In this document: piece by piece, positions 42,773-52,400 of the stretch
Layout of the letters: each line of letters begins with the position of its first letter
Position numbering within the stretch: the stretch's first letter is position 1
Origin: Marimicrobium sp913061115
GTDB taxonomy: Bacteria; Pseudomonadota; Gammaproteobacteria; Pseudomonadales; Halieaceae
Direction of reading: 5' to 3'
Length of the DNA: 64,000 bases
Assembly: GCF_047729875.1 (NCBI RefSeq)
Contig: NZ_CP159826.1
Coordinates: forward strand, 2,728,001-2,792,000
Program-made: the position numbers and the translations under genes
The notes under the pieces: generated by a model
Seen by the model: only the letters and a program-made list of their open reading frames with translations
Database searches by the model: none
What the model was told of the DNA's origin: nothing

Positions 42773-43807
42773 CTAGCTTGAAAGCGCCGAACTGAGCATC
42801 CGGGCAGTGACATCGACAATAGGGATAACGCGGGCATACTCCATGCGTTTGGGACCGATAACTCCCAGCACGCCTAGTGTCCGGAAACCATCATTATAGG
42901 GGGCAGTGACCACACTGTAGTTACCAAATACGTCGTATCCGGCCTCCTCACCGATAAAGATCTGCACACCCTCGGCACGAGTGCTGCGCTCCAGCAGGTG
43001 CAGCAAATCCTTTTTTTGTTCAAAGGACTCAAATAGATCACGCAACGTAGGCATTTCCTCAGCGGTGGCGCTGCCGAGAAGCCGAGATTCGCCGACCATC
43101 ATACACTCCTCGCCATCACCCTCCTGATCCAGCGCTTTGCTGGCCAAATCGAGCGAATCTTCCAGGTAACTGTCTATCTGACTACGGGCCTCGCGCATTT
43201 CACGCAATATCCGCTCCTTCACCTGATTCAGGGCCTGGCCGGCGTAGCGCTGGTTCACCATGGCCGCCGCGTCACGCAGCTGTGCCTCCGTGAAGGGCCG
43301 CTGGGTATGGATAATACGGTTTTGCACCTCTCGCTCATTGACGACGAGAATCACCAGTACCCGATTGCCAGAAAGGGGCAAAAACTCCACCTGGCGCAGT
43401 TGATTCGCCTCCTGACGAGGCACGGTGACCAGACCCGCTTGGGCGGTAATGTTGGACAACAGCGAGGAGGCAGCCTGCACCAGTTCTGTGGCGGACTTGT
43501 CAGGATTGAGTTCAGCGCGCAGCGCGGACACAGCATCGTCTTCCGGAGCTTGAATCTGTAAAAGGGTATCCACGAATAAGCGGTAACCTAAAGCCGTCGG
43601 CACCCGGCCCGCCGAGGTATGGGGCGAGTGCAAATAGCCCCGCTCCTCCAAATCAGACATCACATTGCGGATAGTCGCCGCACTGACAGGCAGACCGGCC
43701 ACTTTGAGCAAGGTACTGGATCCAACCGGCTGACCATCTTGAATATGATGTTCAACTAATGTCTTTAACAGAATGCTAGCGCGTTCTGAAATCACTCCTG
43801 CCGCCAT
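42773..43807 (-). CDS. hrcA: Heat-inducible transcription repressor HrcA
   Basis: Repressor that binds CIRCE operators. The 344 residues begin with the winged-helix domain (RASILLKTLVEHHIQDGQPVGSSTLLKVAGLPVSAATIRNVMSDLEERGYLHSPHTSAGRVPT), a near-invariant HrcA region, followed by the GAF-like dimer domain ending in GVLGVIGPKRMEYARVIPIVD. A perfect CIRCE is found in this window only upstream of groES. It is first in the order hrcA-grpE-dnaK-dnaJ, common in HrcA-containing bacteria. Confidence 0.97.
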   Translation of the reverse strand: MAAGVISERASILLKTLVEHHIQDGQPVGSSTLLKVAGLPVSAATIRNVMSDLEERGYLHSPHTSAGRVPTALGYRLFVDTLLQIQAPEDDAVSALRAELNPDKSATELVQAASSLLSNITAQAGLVTVPRQEANQLRQVEFLPLSGNRVLVILVVNEREVQNRIIHTQRPFTEAQLRDAAAMVNQRYAGQALNQVKERILREMREARSQIDSYLEDSLDLASKALDQEGDGEECMMVGESRLLGSATAEEMPTLRDLFESFEQKKDLLHLLERSTRAEGVQIFIGEEAGYDVFGNYSVVTAPYNDGFRTLGVLGVIGPKRMEYARVIPIVDVTARMLSSALSS

Positions 43808-44054
43808 AAGTTACAACCCAAAATGACACACCTACATGTTTATCACAGGAGGCAGAAATTACAAAGACATACACGCAACATATATCGTGTCCCATTGCTA
43901 TTTAAGTGGCTACGGATGTGCCGCATACAGGCGGAATTGACAGTAACGACGTTGATCCTGCTTTCCTGCAGCCGCCTTATACGCTTTAGGAAATTGGTTT
44001 TAGGCCGCTAATGTTCCATGCTAAGATTGCCGAAAAGTCCAAAGACGGTCTCTC

Positions 44055-45704
44055 ATGCTCGCCCAAATCAGCATCAGCAACTACACCATTGTCTCTTCCT
44101 TGGATATGGAGTTTTTCTCAGGAATGACAGTGATCACCGGCGAGACGGGCGCGGGCAAGTCCATCATGCTGGACGCACTGGGCCTGTGCCTCGGAGACCG
44201 GGCTGATTCGAAGACCGTACGTCATGGTTGTGACCGCGCAGAGATTGTCGCTAACTTTGATGTCACCGCTATCCCCCTGGCCATTGCCTGGCTAAAAGAT
44301 CGTGATTTGCACACCAGCAACGAATGTCTATTACGCCGGCTTGTCACCGCCGATGGGCGCAGTCGCGCCTATATCAATGGCAGCGTCTCCACCCTTCAGG
44401 ACTGCGCCGAGCTGGGCGCATTACTGATCGACATCCACAGCCAGCACGCCCATCAGTCACTACTGCAAAAACCGGTACAACGAGCGTTACTGGACGCCTA
44501 TGCTGGGCACAAGCCCCTCACCCGAGACGTCGAGCAATGTGCCTCCGACTGGCTGCGCAAGCGTCGCGAGCTGGCGTTATTGACGGGATCAACCGATGAA
44601 CACACCAGTCGTATCCAGCTGCTGACCTACCAGGTGGAAGAGCTCAATGTCCTAAGCCTGCAGACGGGCGAACTGGCTGCGCTGGAACAGGAGCAAAACC
44701 GACTCGCCAATGCCGAAGAGATTTTGGAGGGCGCTCATCAAGCGCTGGAACTCTGTGATGATCAAGAAACGGGCGCACGCCAGGCCCTGAAATTGCTCGG
44801 CGGAGATGTTCATGCCACGGCTGCTGTGATCAATGCCAGAAATCTACTGGAGTCTACCGCCATTCAGTTGGGCGAAGCTTGCGGTGAGATTCAGCGTCAT
44901 ATCGACAGCGTTCAGGTCAATCCAGACCGTCTGAGCGAAGTGCAAAAGCGTCTAGAGAGTGTTTACGATATCGCCCGAAAGCATAAGGTGATGCCTGAAC
45001 GGCTGGCTGAGCTGCACCATTCGCTGCAAGGCGAGTTGCAGGGCTTGGCCAGCGGTGGCGAGCGTATCGAACAGCTGAAGCTGGAGATGGTTGATCTGAC
45101 GGCACAGTACACGGATAGTGCAATTCGCCTGAGTAAAAAACGGCGCAGCGCGGCGAAAAAACTGGTGAAGAACGCCTCTTCGGTCCTAGCGTCACTGTCC
45201 ATGGACGGATGTCAGTTTGAGATTGCTCTCATACCCCTGAAAAGTGAAGACCCTCACCCGCACGGCAACGAGGACATCGAATTTCTCATCAGCACCAACC
45301 CCGGTGCGCCCGCCCGAGCTCTGGGCAAAATTGCATCGGGTGGCGAGCTTTCACGTATCAGTCTGGCCATCGGCGTCGTGACGGCGAACACCGCTACCGT
45401 CGCAAGCATGGTGTTCGACGAGGTAGATGTCGGCATTGGCGGTGCGGTTGCTGAAGTCGTGGGTAAGTTATTACGCACGCTGTCGGAGCGCACGCAAGTG
45501 TTATGCGTTACCCACCTAGCCCAAGTGGCGTCCCAGGGCACTCATCACCTGCAGGTGTCCAAGACCAGTAGCGACACCTTTGTCGAAACGAGTCTGAAAA
45601 AGCTGGGGAGTGATGACAAAGTGCAAGAGATTGCCCGTATGCTCGGTGGTGTCAAAATTACACCGCAGACGCTAGCGCATGCCCGGGAAATGCTGGAAAG
45701 CTAA
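44055..45704 (+). CDS. recN: DNA repair protein RecN
   Basis: SMC-like ATPase of double-strand break repair. The 549 residues have Walker A GETGAGKS near residue 30, the QHAHQSLL segment, two central coiled coils, the ABC signature KIASGGELSRISLAI, and Walker B VFDEVDVGIGG. In many proteobacteria recN is under LexA control, but no CTG-N10-CAG box was found in the 247 bp between it and the divergent hrcA. The end overlaps the convergent fur gene by 4 bp. Confidence 0.98.
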   Translation: MLAQISISNYTIVSSLDMEFFSGMTVITGETGAGKSIMLDALGLCLGDRADSKTVRHGCDRAEIVANFDVTAIPLAIAWLKDRDLHTSNECLLRRLVTADGRSRAYINGSVSTLQDCAELGALLIDIHSQHAHQSLLQKPVQRALLDAYAGHKPLTRDVEQCASDWLRKRRELALLTGSTDEHTSRIQLLTYQVEELNVLSLQTGELAALEQEQNRLANAEEILEGAHQALELCDDQETGARQALKLLGGDVHATAAVINARNLLESTAIQLGEACGEIQRHIDSVQVNPDRLSEVQKRLESVYDIARKHKVMPERLAELHHSLQGELQGLASGGERIEQLKLEMVDLTAQYTDSAIRLSKKRRSAAKKLVKNASSVLASLSMDGCQFEIALIPLKSEDPHPHGNEDIEFLISTNPGAPARALGKIASGGELSRISLAIGVVTANTATVASMVFDEVDVGIGGAVAEVVGKLLRTLSERTQVLCVTHLAQVASQGTHHLQVSKTSSDTFVETSLKKLGSDDKVQEIARMLGGVKITPQTLAHAREMLES

Positions 45705-46120
45705 GTCGAGCCTATTTTGCGGACGTATAGCACCAAGGAGTGATCGATCAGTTCGTATCCACGTTCTTTGGCGATCTCATGTTGGCGTTGCTCAATCACC
45801 GCATCGGTAAACTCTACGACCTCCCCGCTGCTGACACAGACCATGTGATCGTGGTGTTCACCTTTGGCCAGCTCAAATACTGAATGACCCGCCTCAAAGT
45901 GGTGACGCGAAACCAGACCCGCGGCCTCGAACTGCGTGAGGACCCTGTAAACCGTTGCCAAAGCCACATCCTCTCCGGCATCGCGCAACGCCTGGTAGAC
46001 CTCTTCCGCGCTCAAATGCTGTGAATTGAGCTCTGAAGATTCCAATAGCTGTAGAATCTTGACACGCGGCAGAGTGATTTTTAAACCCGCATCGCGTAGT
46101 TCCTGATTTTGCTCAACCAT
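45701..46120 (-). CDS. fur: Ferric uptake regulator Fur
   Basis: Iron-responsive repressor. The 139 residues show the N-terminal winged helix (LKITLPRVKILQLLE, LATVYRVLTQFEAAGLVSRHHFEAGHSVFE) and the metal-binding KGEHHDHMVCVSSGEVVEF. Only the first cysteine of the CxxC zinc site is present, as in Pseudomonas-type Fur. It is divergent from bamE with a 74 bp gap, the usual fur-bamE arrangement. Confidence 0.97.
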   Translation of the reverse strand: MVEQNQELRDAGLKITLPRVKILQLLESSELNSQHLSAEEVYQALRDAGEDVALATVYRVLTQFEAAGLVSRHHFEAGHSVFELAKGEHHDHMVCVSSGEVVEFTDAVIEQRQHEIAKERGYELIDHSLVLYVRKIGST

Positions 46121-46194
46121 AACCTAAGGGCTTCTCTGTGTTGACAAGTGGAGGTATGATGCCATTCTCATATTGGAAGTGGAAGTGTTATCCC

Positions 46195-46587
46195 ATGCGG
46201 ATTTTGTTGATCTCCCTAACTCTGGTCTTTATTAGCGCCTGCGGCTTTCCCGGTGTCTATAAAATAAACATCGAGCAAGGCAATATCGTCACCCAAGAAA
46301 TGGTCAATCAACTCAAGCCGGGCATGAGTCGGCGTCAGGTGAACTTCATCATGGGCACTCCATTGATTAAGGACACTTTTAACCGCAATCGCTGGGATTA
46401 TGTGTTCATGATACGCAATGGATCAAAGGTTCTCGAGCAATCTCGAGTCGCGGTTGAGTTCAACGATGACACGCTTGTAAACGTATTCGGAGACTTTGTT
46501 TCAGCGGACTGGGCCGCAACAGGCGGCGCTCCAACAGCCACTTCGCCATCAGCAGAACCCGCTTCGGAATCATCCACCTACCAGTAG
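46195..46587 (+). CDS. bamE: Outer membrane assembly lipoprotein BamE
   Basis: Lipoprotein part of the BAM complex, which inserts outer-membrane beta-barrel proteins. The 130 residues begin with a signal peptide and lipobox ISAC (Cys16), then the SmpA/OmlA domain with KINIEQGNIVTQEMVNQLKPGMSRRQVNFIMGTPLIKDTFNRNRWDYV, a clear family signature. I chose ATG 46195 because the signal peptide then has normal length; an upstream start at 46138 would hide it. The C-terminal tail is Ala/Ser/Pro-rich. It is divergent from fur. Confidence 0.95.
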   Translation: MRILLISLTLVFISACGFPGVYKINIEQGNIVTQEMVNQLKPGMSRRQVNFIMGTPLIKDTFNRNRWDYVFMIRNGSKVLEQSRVAVEFNDDTLVNVFGDFVSADWAATGGAPTATSPSAEPASESSTYQ

Positions 46588-46602
46588 CGGCGACGACTGG
46601 GT

Positions 46603-46920
46603 TCAGTCAGGCGCATCCTGCTGCCGACGTTCTTTGGCGCGCTCAGCGCGCGCTTTTCGCACTTCCTTTGGATCGGCGGTGAGCGGCCGATAAATCTCTA
46701 CCCTGTCTCCGCCGCGCAAAACCTGCGTCGGCGAAATCACCTGCCCAAAAATGCCGAACTTGGCGTTATCCAGATCCACCCCGTCAAAGGTACTGGCGAT
46801 ACCTGATAGCTGCGCGGCCTCTAAAGCCGTTGCTCCAACGGGTAATTCGACCTCGAGAAGTGCTTGTTTGTGTGGCAACGCGTAGGCCACTTCAACTTTA
46901 ATCGTAGTATTTTCGCTCAT
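46603..46920 (-). CDS. rnfH: RnfH family ubiquitin-like protein
   Basis: A 105-residue beta-grasp protein of the RnfH/RatB family. It contains VEVAYALPHKQALLEVELPVGATALEAAQLSGI, FGIFGQVISPTQVLRGGDRVEIYRPLTADPKEVRKARAERA, the family pattern. Its exact role is unclear, although it is almost always found with ratA. ATG 46920 was chosen; the start lies 5 bp from the ratA stop, and a longer frame would enter ratA. Confidence 0.92.
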   Translation of the reverse strand: MSENTTIKVEVAYALPHKQALLEVELPVGATALEAAQLSGIASTFDGVDLDNAKFGIFGQVISPTQVLRGGDRVEIYRPLTADPKEVRKARAERAKERRQQDAPD

Positions 46921-46924
46921 AAGA

Positions 46925-47356
46925 TCAACCGTATATTTGACTGGCACGCCGACCTACAGCATCCACCACATTATTTGTCGCTTTGTCGAATAACCGGGAC
47001 GCTGCAACACCGAGCAACGTTCCGTTAATCGTGAATTCCAGATTCAAACTCATTTTGCAGGCGGAGTCACCCAGCGCGTGAAAGTCCCAACGCCCGGCAA
47101 AGTATTCAAAAGGGCCATCGATCAATTCCAGTGTGATTTCCCGCGGAGCCGACATTCGATTGCGCGTACTAAAACTTTGGGTGATGCCAGCGCGCGCTAG
47201 ATCCAGACGCGCCTCAACCCAATCCTCTTCACGGCGCAGAACACAGGCACCCACACAGCCTTCCATATAACGCGGATAGGATTCCACATCGCTCACCAAT
47301 TCGAACAACTGGTAAGCACTGAAGGGCAGCAAGGCGCTACGGTTGATAACGGTCAT
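46925..47356 (-). CDS. ratA: RatA family START-domain protein
   Basis: A 143-residue START/COQ10-like protein. The N-terminal VINRSALLPFSAYQLFELVSDVESYPRYMEGCVGACV and the C-terminal EFTINGTLLGVAASRLFDKATNNVVDAVGRRASQIYG are typical of this family. E. coli RatA was described as blocking 70S ribosome formation, while related proteins bind ubiquinone; which applies here is unknown. It is followed by rnfH, and smpB is nearby on the other strand, as in many gammaproteobacteria (smpB-ratA-rnfH-bamE block). Confidence 0.92.
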   Translation of the reverse strand: MTVINRSALLPFSAYQLFELVSDVESYPRYMEGCVGACVLRREEDWVEARLDLARAGITQSFSTRNRMSAPREITLELIDGPFEYFAGRWDFHALGDSACKMSLNLEFTINGTLLGVAASRLFDKATNNVVDAVGRRASQIYG

Positions 47357-47411
47357 GATTGCGATCTTACCGTGTTACAGACTGCCGCCACCAACCTACT
47401 ACCCATAATCC

Positions 47412-48776
47412 TCATGCCCAATAAAACGGTGCAAGCAGCAACAGCGCAATTGCCGGAGTAGCAATATACCGCAACAGGAAGCGCCAGAGCGAGAAAAACC
47501 CATCGGAACCTCGAGCCAGTTGCGGGCGCAGAATGTCAGACCGCAGACCCCAACCCACAAACAATGCAATGAGCAGTGCAACTAAGGGCAACAGCACGTT
47601 TGCCGTAACGCTATCCAGTAAACTCATCAGATTGGGCTTGCCCAACCAGGTGATCCGGGCTGCCGGTCTAAATGAGTCCACCACCGCCAAGCTCAGCAGC
47701 CATACGGCCGCGCCAACGGCCAATGTCGCAGTAAAACGTTCCACTAGAAACTGGCGTTTTACCGTGGCAACAATGGGCGCCAGAATGGCTACGGCTGAAC
47801 CCAACGCAGCTAGAGCCATCAACGCAAAAAATACCGTGCCCGCTAAGTCTCCCTGATCGAGATTGCCGAACGCATAGGGGAGACTAATAAACAACAGGCC
47901 CGGACCTGCAGTTGGATCCATATTATTGGCGAATACAACCGAATAGATTGCCAGTCCGGCCAGCATAGCAATGAGGGTATCGAACACCGCCACCACCACT
48001 ACCGAGCGCCCAATCGGAGTCTGCTGTGGGGCATAGGCGCCGTACGTGATGCCGATTCCCACACCCACACCCAGCGTAAAAAAAGCATGTCCCAGCGCCA
48101 CCAGTGCTGACCGTGGTGTGAAATCGACTAATTGGGCGGAGAACAGATAATCACGGGTAGCATCAATATCGCCGTAGTCGACTGCGAACTTAAGCAGGAA
48201 CGCCAACATAACAAGCATGAGCGGCACCGCAATCCAGACCAGTACGCCAAGCCCACGCTGAACACCCAACACCACTATGCCTGCTGCGGCGAGTAAAAAT
48301 AGGCTTTGCCAGTAAATTTGCGCTGGCGTGTCGGTCAGATACTGCGCGAAGTGCGTCCCTACTTCTAATGCCGGGGCTGCGGCAAAAGTGCCCTCATACA
48401 TAAACCCCGCATACGCCAGACTCCATCCGGCCACTACAATGTAAAAAGCGAGAATCAGCACCCCGGTCAAGCAGGCTAGGACACCTATCAGCCGCCATCC
48501 CTGTGAGAGCCCAGCGCTGTCACTGGCAAGGGTTATGGCCGCCACAGAGCTAGGACCACCGTAACGGCCCAAAGCAGCCTCGGCGACCATGACCGGCACT
48601 GCGATTAAAAATAAACACAGCACATAGGTGATGACGAATGCCCCACCGCCATACTCACCAGTCAGATACGAAAAGCGCCACAGATTGCCCATCCCCAAGG
48701 CAGAGGCCGACAGCGCCAGCACAAATGTCGTGCGCAAATGCCATCGATCCGGGGTGTTGAACGCAGGAATATTCAT
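47412..48776 (-). CDS. Sodium-dependent transporter of the NSS family
   Basis: A 454-residue inner-membrane neurotransmitter:sodium symporter homologue with about 11-12 hydrophobic helices. The first helix has SASALGMGNLWRFSYLTGEYGGGAFVITYV, matching the sodium- and substrate-binding unwound helix of the LeuT family, and GHAFFTLGVGVGIGITYGAY matches helix 6. Substrate is probably an amino acid or related amine but cannot be specified. It sits between ratA and smpB, an insertion in an otherwise conserved block. Confidence 0.92.
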   Translation of the reverse strand: MNIPAFNTPDRWHLRTTFVLALSASALGMGNLWRFSYLTGEYGGGAFVITYVLCLFLIAVPVMVAEAALGRYGGPSSVAAITLASDSAGLSQGWRLIGVLACLTGVLILAFYIVVAGWSLAYAGFMYEGTFAAAPALEVGTHFAQYLTDTPAQIYWQSLFLLAAAGIVVLGVQRGLGVLVWIAVPLMLVMLAFLLKFAVDYGDIDATRDYLFSAQLVDFTPRSALVALGHAFFTLGVGVGIGITYGAYAPQQTPIGRSVVVVAVFDTLIAMLAGLAIYSVVFANNMDPTAGPGLLFISLPYAFGNLDQGDLAGTVFFALMALAALGSAVAILAPIVATVKRQFLVERFTATLAVGAAVWLLSLAVVDSFRPAARITWLGKPNLMSLLDSVTANVLLPLVALLIALFVGWGLRSDILRPQLARGSDGFFSLWRFLLRYIATPAIALLLLAPFYWA

Positions 48777-48870
48777 CCGAAAAACGGGTATTTAGTCATG
48801 ATCTTACAATGCCGCACGGCGTCAGATGTGAAAAGAGGAAGATTCACGTTTCACCTCTGGGCCTTGTCCG

Positions 48871-48876
48871 TATAAT
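48871..48876 (+). promoter_or_regulatory. Consensus -10 box close to the smpB start
   Basis: TATAAT ends 7 bases before ATG 48884, with TTTCAC (48849-48854) as a weak -35 at 16 bases. If used, the transcript would start at or near the ATG, giving an almost leaderless mRNA. It may also be chance. Confidence 0.4.
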
Positions 48877-48883
48877 GCGCGCC

Positions 48884-49366
48884 ATGGCCAAAAAGAAACC
48901 TAAAAAACCCAGTAATGTCATCGCCCAAAACAGGCGTGCCAGTTTTGACTATCAACTATTGGACACGTTCGAAGCAGGCGTGGCCCTTAGCGGCTGGGAA
49001 GTGAAGAGTCTGCGCATGGGCAAAGCCGATCTGGCCGACTCCTACGTGCTCATGAAAAACGGCGAGGCCTGGTTGCTGGGGACGCATATCATCCCACTGG
49101 ACACTGCCTCAACACATTTCGTGACTGATCCCACTCGCACCCGTAAGCTTCTGCTGCATAAGAAGGAACTGTCGAAGATCGTCGACTCTACTTCACAAAA
49201 AGGCCTCACCTGCGTGTGTACGCAAATGTACTGGAAGGGGCATCTAGTGAAGGCGAGGATCGCATTGGCGGTCGGCAAGAAAGATCATGATAAGCGTGAT
49301 ACCGAAAAAGATCGCGACTGGAACCGCCAAAAGCAACGTATCGTGCGCGATAACGTCAAACAGTAA
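48884..49366 (+). CDS. smpB: SsrA-binding protein SmpB
   Basis: Binds tmRNA and takes it to stalled ribosomes. The 160 residues show the OB-fold core FDYQLLDTFEAGVALSGWEVKSLRMGKADLADSYV and the basic C-terminal tail with DWNRQKQRIVRDNVKQ needed for tagging. ATG 48884 (MAKKKPKK) gives the normal length; an upstream frame to 48809 is not family-like, though ATG 48875 remains possible. The partner tmRNA gene lies 3.9 kb downstream at 53278. Confidence 0.97.
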   Translation: MAKKKPKKPSNVIAQNRRASFDYQLLDTFEAGVALSGWEVKSLRMGKADLADSYVLMKNGEAWLLGTHIIPLDTASTHFVTDPTRTRKLLLHKKELSKIVDSTSQKGLTCVCTQMYWKGHLVKARIALAVGKKDHDKRDTEKDRDWNRQKQRIVRDNVKQ

Positions 49367-49438
49367 GGTCCGTCTTCTCAGCAGGCCAACATCATAGCAC
49401 GGGGAACCTCCCGCTGGTATCATAGCCGCCCCTAACAC

Positions 49439-52400
49439 ATGCGGTCTAATCCTTTGAAACGACGTATTTTTGTCACTGTTGTCATCCTGGTCGTTGTGGC
49501 CCTGCTATTGTTTGGGAACCAACTAGCGGGACGGGCGCTTGATGCCAAGCTAGGGCCCCTGTTGACCCAAGAGCTCGGGCTGCCGGTGCAACTCGCGCCG
49601 ATAAAGGCTGACCTGCTGCAACTGACGGCGCAAAGCTCGACATTAACCATGGGGGATACCAAGAATCCTGCCGTTGTGGCCACCGAGGTAGAGGTCTCAC
49701 TGGTACTGTCTGCCCTATTGCATGGCGAAATCCGATTGCGACACGCTAGCGCTAACGACCTCATGTTACGCCCATCACGCTGGCCCAGCTCTGATACACC
49801 TGCGGCCAAAGATTACCTGTTCCTCGACCCGTGGCTTCCCGCGGATCTAGCCGTCGAGAGCGGACGTTATGTCAGCGATGAAGGCGACGACTATGCGCTC
49901 AATCAACTGCACTGGCAGCGCACAGTGCGCGAGGGCATAAGCGTGCAATGGTGGGAGCAACGTCAAGCGGGGAAACTGACCCTCGACGTACAACTAGCAG
50001 CCCTGAAAAATTTGCTCCTGCTGGCCCCTGTAGAAATAGATGCGACGATGCAGATTGCAAACAAACCTGACTCCCAGGTATCTCTCAAAGCCAAAATCCA
50101 GCAGGGAGAATCAGCGGCCTATTCAGTGCGGGCTGACATTCAAGCAGCCGACATGAGCGCACAGGTCAATGCGACTGGCAAGGTGGCCTGGAGTCTTCCA
50201 GACCAGTCTGACACCACTATTCCCGAGCTCGAGTTAGAGCAACTATTGGCTCTATTTGACACTTATAGCGACTCGGGGGTTACAAAAACCACTGATTCAA
50301 CACTGGCCTCGACGCTGCCACGACTCACTCTGCCTGCGCATCGAGGCCAAGTCTCCATCAAGAAAATCCGCCTGCAGGGTGAGGTAACGGGGGACACCAC
50401 GTTCACATTAACCACTAGCGAACAGGGCGTGCAGATTGCGTCTCTTGCAAGCAAAGGGCCCACCGGAATTCTAACCGGCGATCTGGCCATTAAAAGTGAT
50501 CGCCAGGGCTGGACCGTGAGCACGGACGCGACCCTGCAGGCACAAAAAATCAACGCTGGCTTGGCGCCCCAGTTCACCGGCACAAACTGGCTATGGCATA
50601 CCGGGCACGCAACGCTCGAGGGCAGCGGAGATACCCCGGAGACGTTGCTCAATTCACTGCGGGGCGACATTGCACTGGCAGGGCATTACAACAACAAAGC
50701 GGCTACACCGGTGTCCATTGAGGCCCGATTGAATAATACCCCAGACCAGTTCGCACTCGACCACATCGCTATCGTCTTGGGCAAAGGGCAAATCAGTGGG
50801 TCAGCCTCATTGTCCGATGGGACGCCGAACACGCTCACGGTCAACGTTAAGAGTGAAAACCTGGCACTGGGCTTTCTGACCACCAATGACGCAGAAACAA
50901 TGCTTCCTGGGATAGCGATACCAGAGTATCTCAACATCTTTCCGAAGCTGGATTTGGATGTGACCGTGCTTATCAAGGGTCTCGTGACACCTAGGCTCAA
51001 CCTCATAGAGGCGCAGGCGACACTGCAACGCAATGCACAAGGTGGCACACTCATCGCAACGGGGACTGGCAAGCATGCTGGGACCTTCCAACTGGCTCTG
51101 AAGGCTGAAAAACATCCGACCCAACTCGCCGACTTCAAGATGAGCGCAATATTCCACAAGCTAGATTTATCCGCCATTTTCAGACAAAGCGGGGTGGTTT
51201 TTAGCCGCACCTCAGGCACTATGCATTTTGCAGGCAGCGGTAAAAGCATGAGCGATGTCTTCAAGACAATGCACGGAAGTTCCGCGTTAACAGTGCAGCT
51301 GAGAGCGGATGATAACTGGCAGAGACCCGCCACAAAAGAAGAGCAGTTGTTATTCTCCGGCGAGTCCCACCTTGTGACCGACAAGGGCAGGATTGTCGGG
51401 ATGGAGCTTCAAGAAATCAATATCGATTCTTTTGATCAAGATTTGACGGGGAGCATCTCAATTGTGTCTGGCCGACAGCCATGGATCATTGCCAACCTGA
51501 AATCGAAAAAACTCAACATCTCGGAACTGCGCTCTCTTCTGCCCCAATCTGCCGACGATGCCGATGATGCTGGACTATTTTCCTCAATGATGAATCTCGG
51601 TGAGGCCCAGGTGTCACTCAACGCAGAATCACTGAAGATTGATGACGTGGTGTTGTCAAGCTTGCAGCTCGAGGCAGTATCAGGCGCTGAGATGTTTGAT
51701 GTGAAAATGTTAAATTTCACCACCCGCAATGGCTCTGCGAAAAGTCAGGCCAAGATTTCGTGGGAAGGCAAGCAAGCGACACTCGAAGCCACTGCGGAGC
51801 TATCGGATATTGATCTAGACAAGTTCCTGATTCAGGGCATCAAAGAGCAACATGTCCCCGTCTCGGGTTCAGCCAAGCTAACCAGCGAAGGGAGTACGAT
51901 CGGAGAACTGGCAAGCAACATGGTCGGTTATATTAATCTTCAGGCTACCAAACCCCAGCAGGGAGAGTCCCTCCAGGCCCGCCGCAAACTCGAGATGAAG
52001 GCTACGCGACTGCTCGATGGCATGCATGCGGAAATCACCACGCTGCAATGGGGAGAAAGCGACCTATCAGGCAGTATTCGCTATCACCGCACAACTCCCT
52101 CGTTACTGAAAATCAAGCTGCACAGTAGCGCCTTGTCGCTGCTGCCTTGGGAAAACGCTGAGATCGCCGCAAACGCTAAAGCCAAGAAAACTCAAAGTAC
52201 CAAAAGCACAACAGACCTGTCTTCTGTCGCTAGCACGAGTGCCTCGTTTGTGGGCGACATACTGTTAAGCCCGCTGCGATTTCTTGCTGGTGAGGATAAG
52301 GATAAGGATAAGAGTGATGTCACATCCAGTGACAAATTGTTTAGCCCAAACCCCTTGCCCATAGACGCCATAAAGCATTTCAATGTGGAGATTGCTGTGG

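Noticed and set aside
43808..44054. Possible LexA box upstream of recN
   Set aside because: I looked for CTG-N10-CAG style sites in the hrcA-recN gap and found no good match, so SOS control is not claimed.
45717..46194. Defined promoter for bamE (TTGACA at 46141)
   Set aside because: TTGACA is present but no acceptable -10 box stands at 16-18 bases, so a promoter call was not made.
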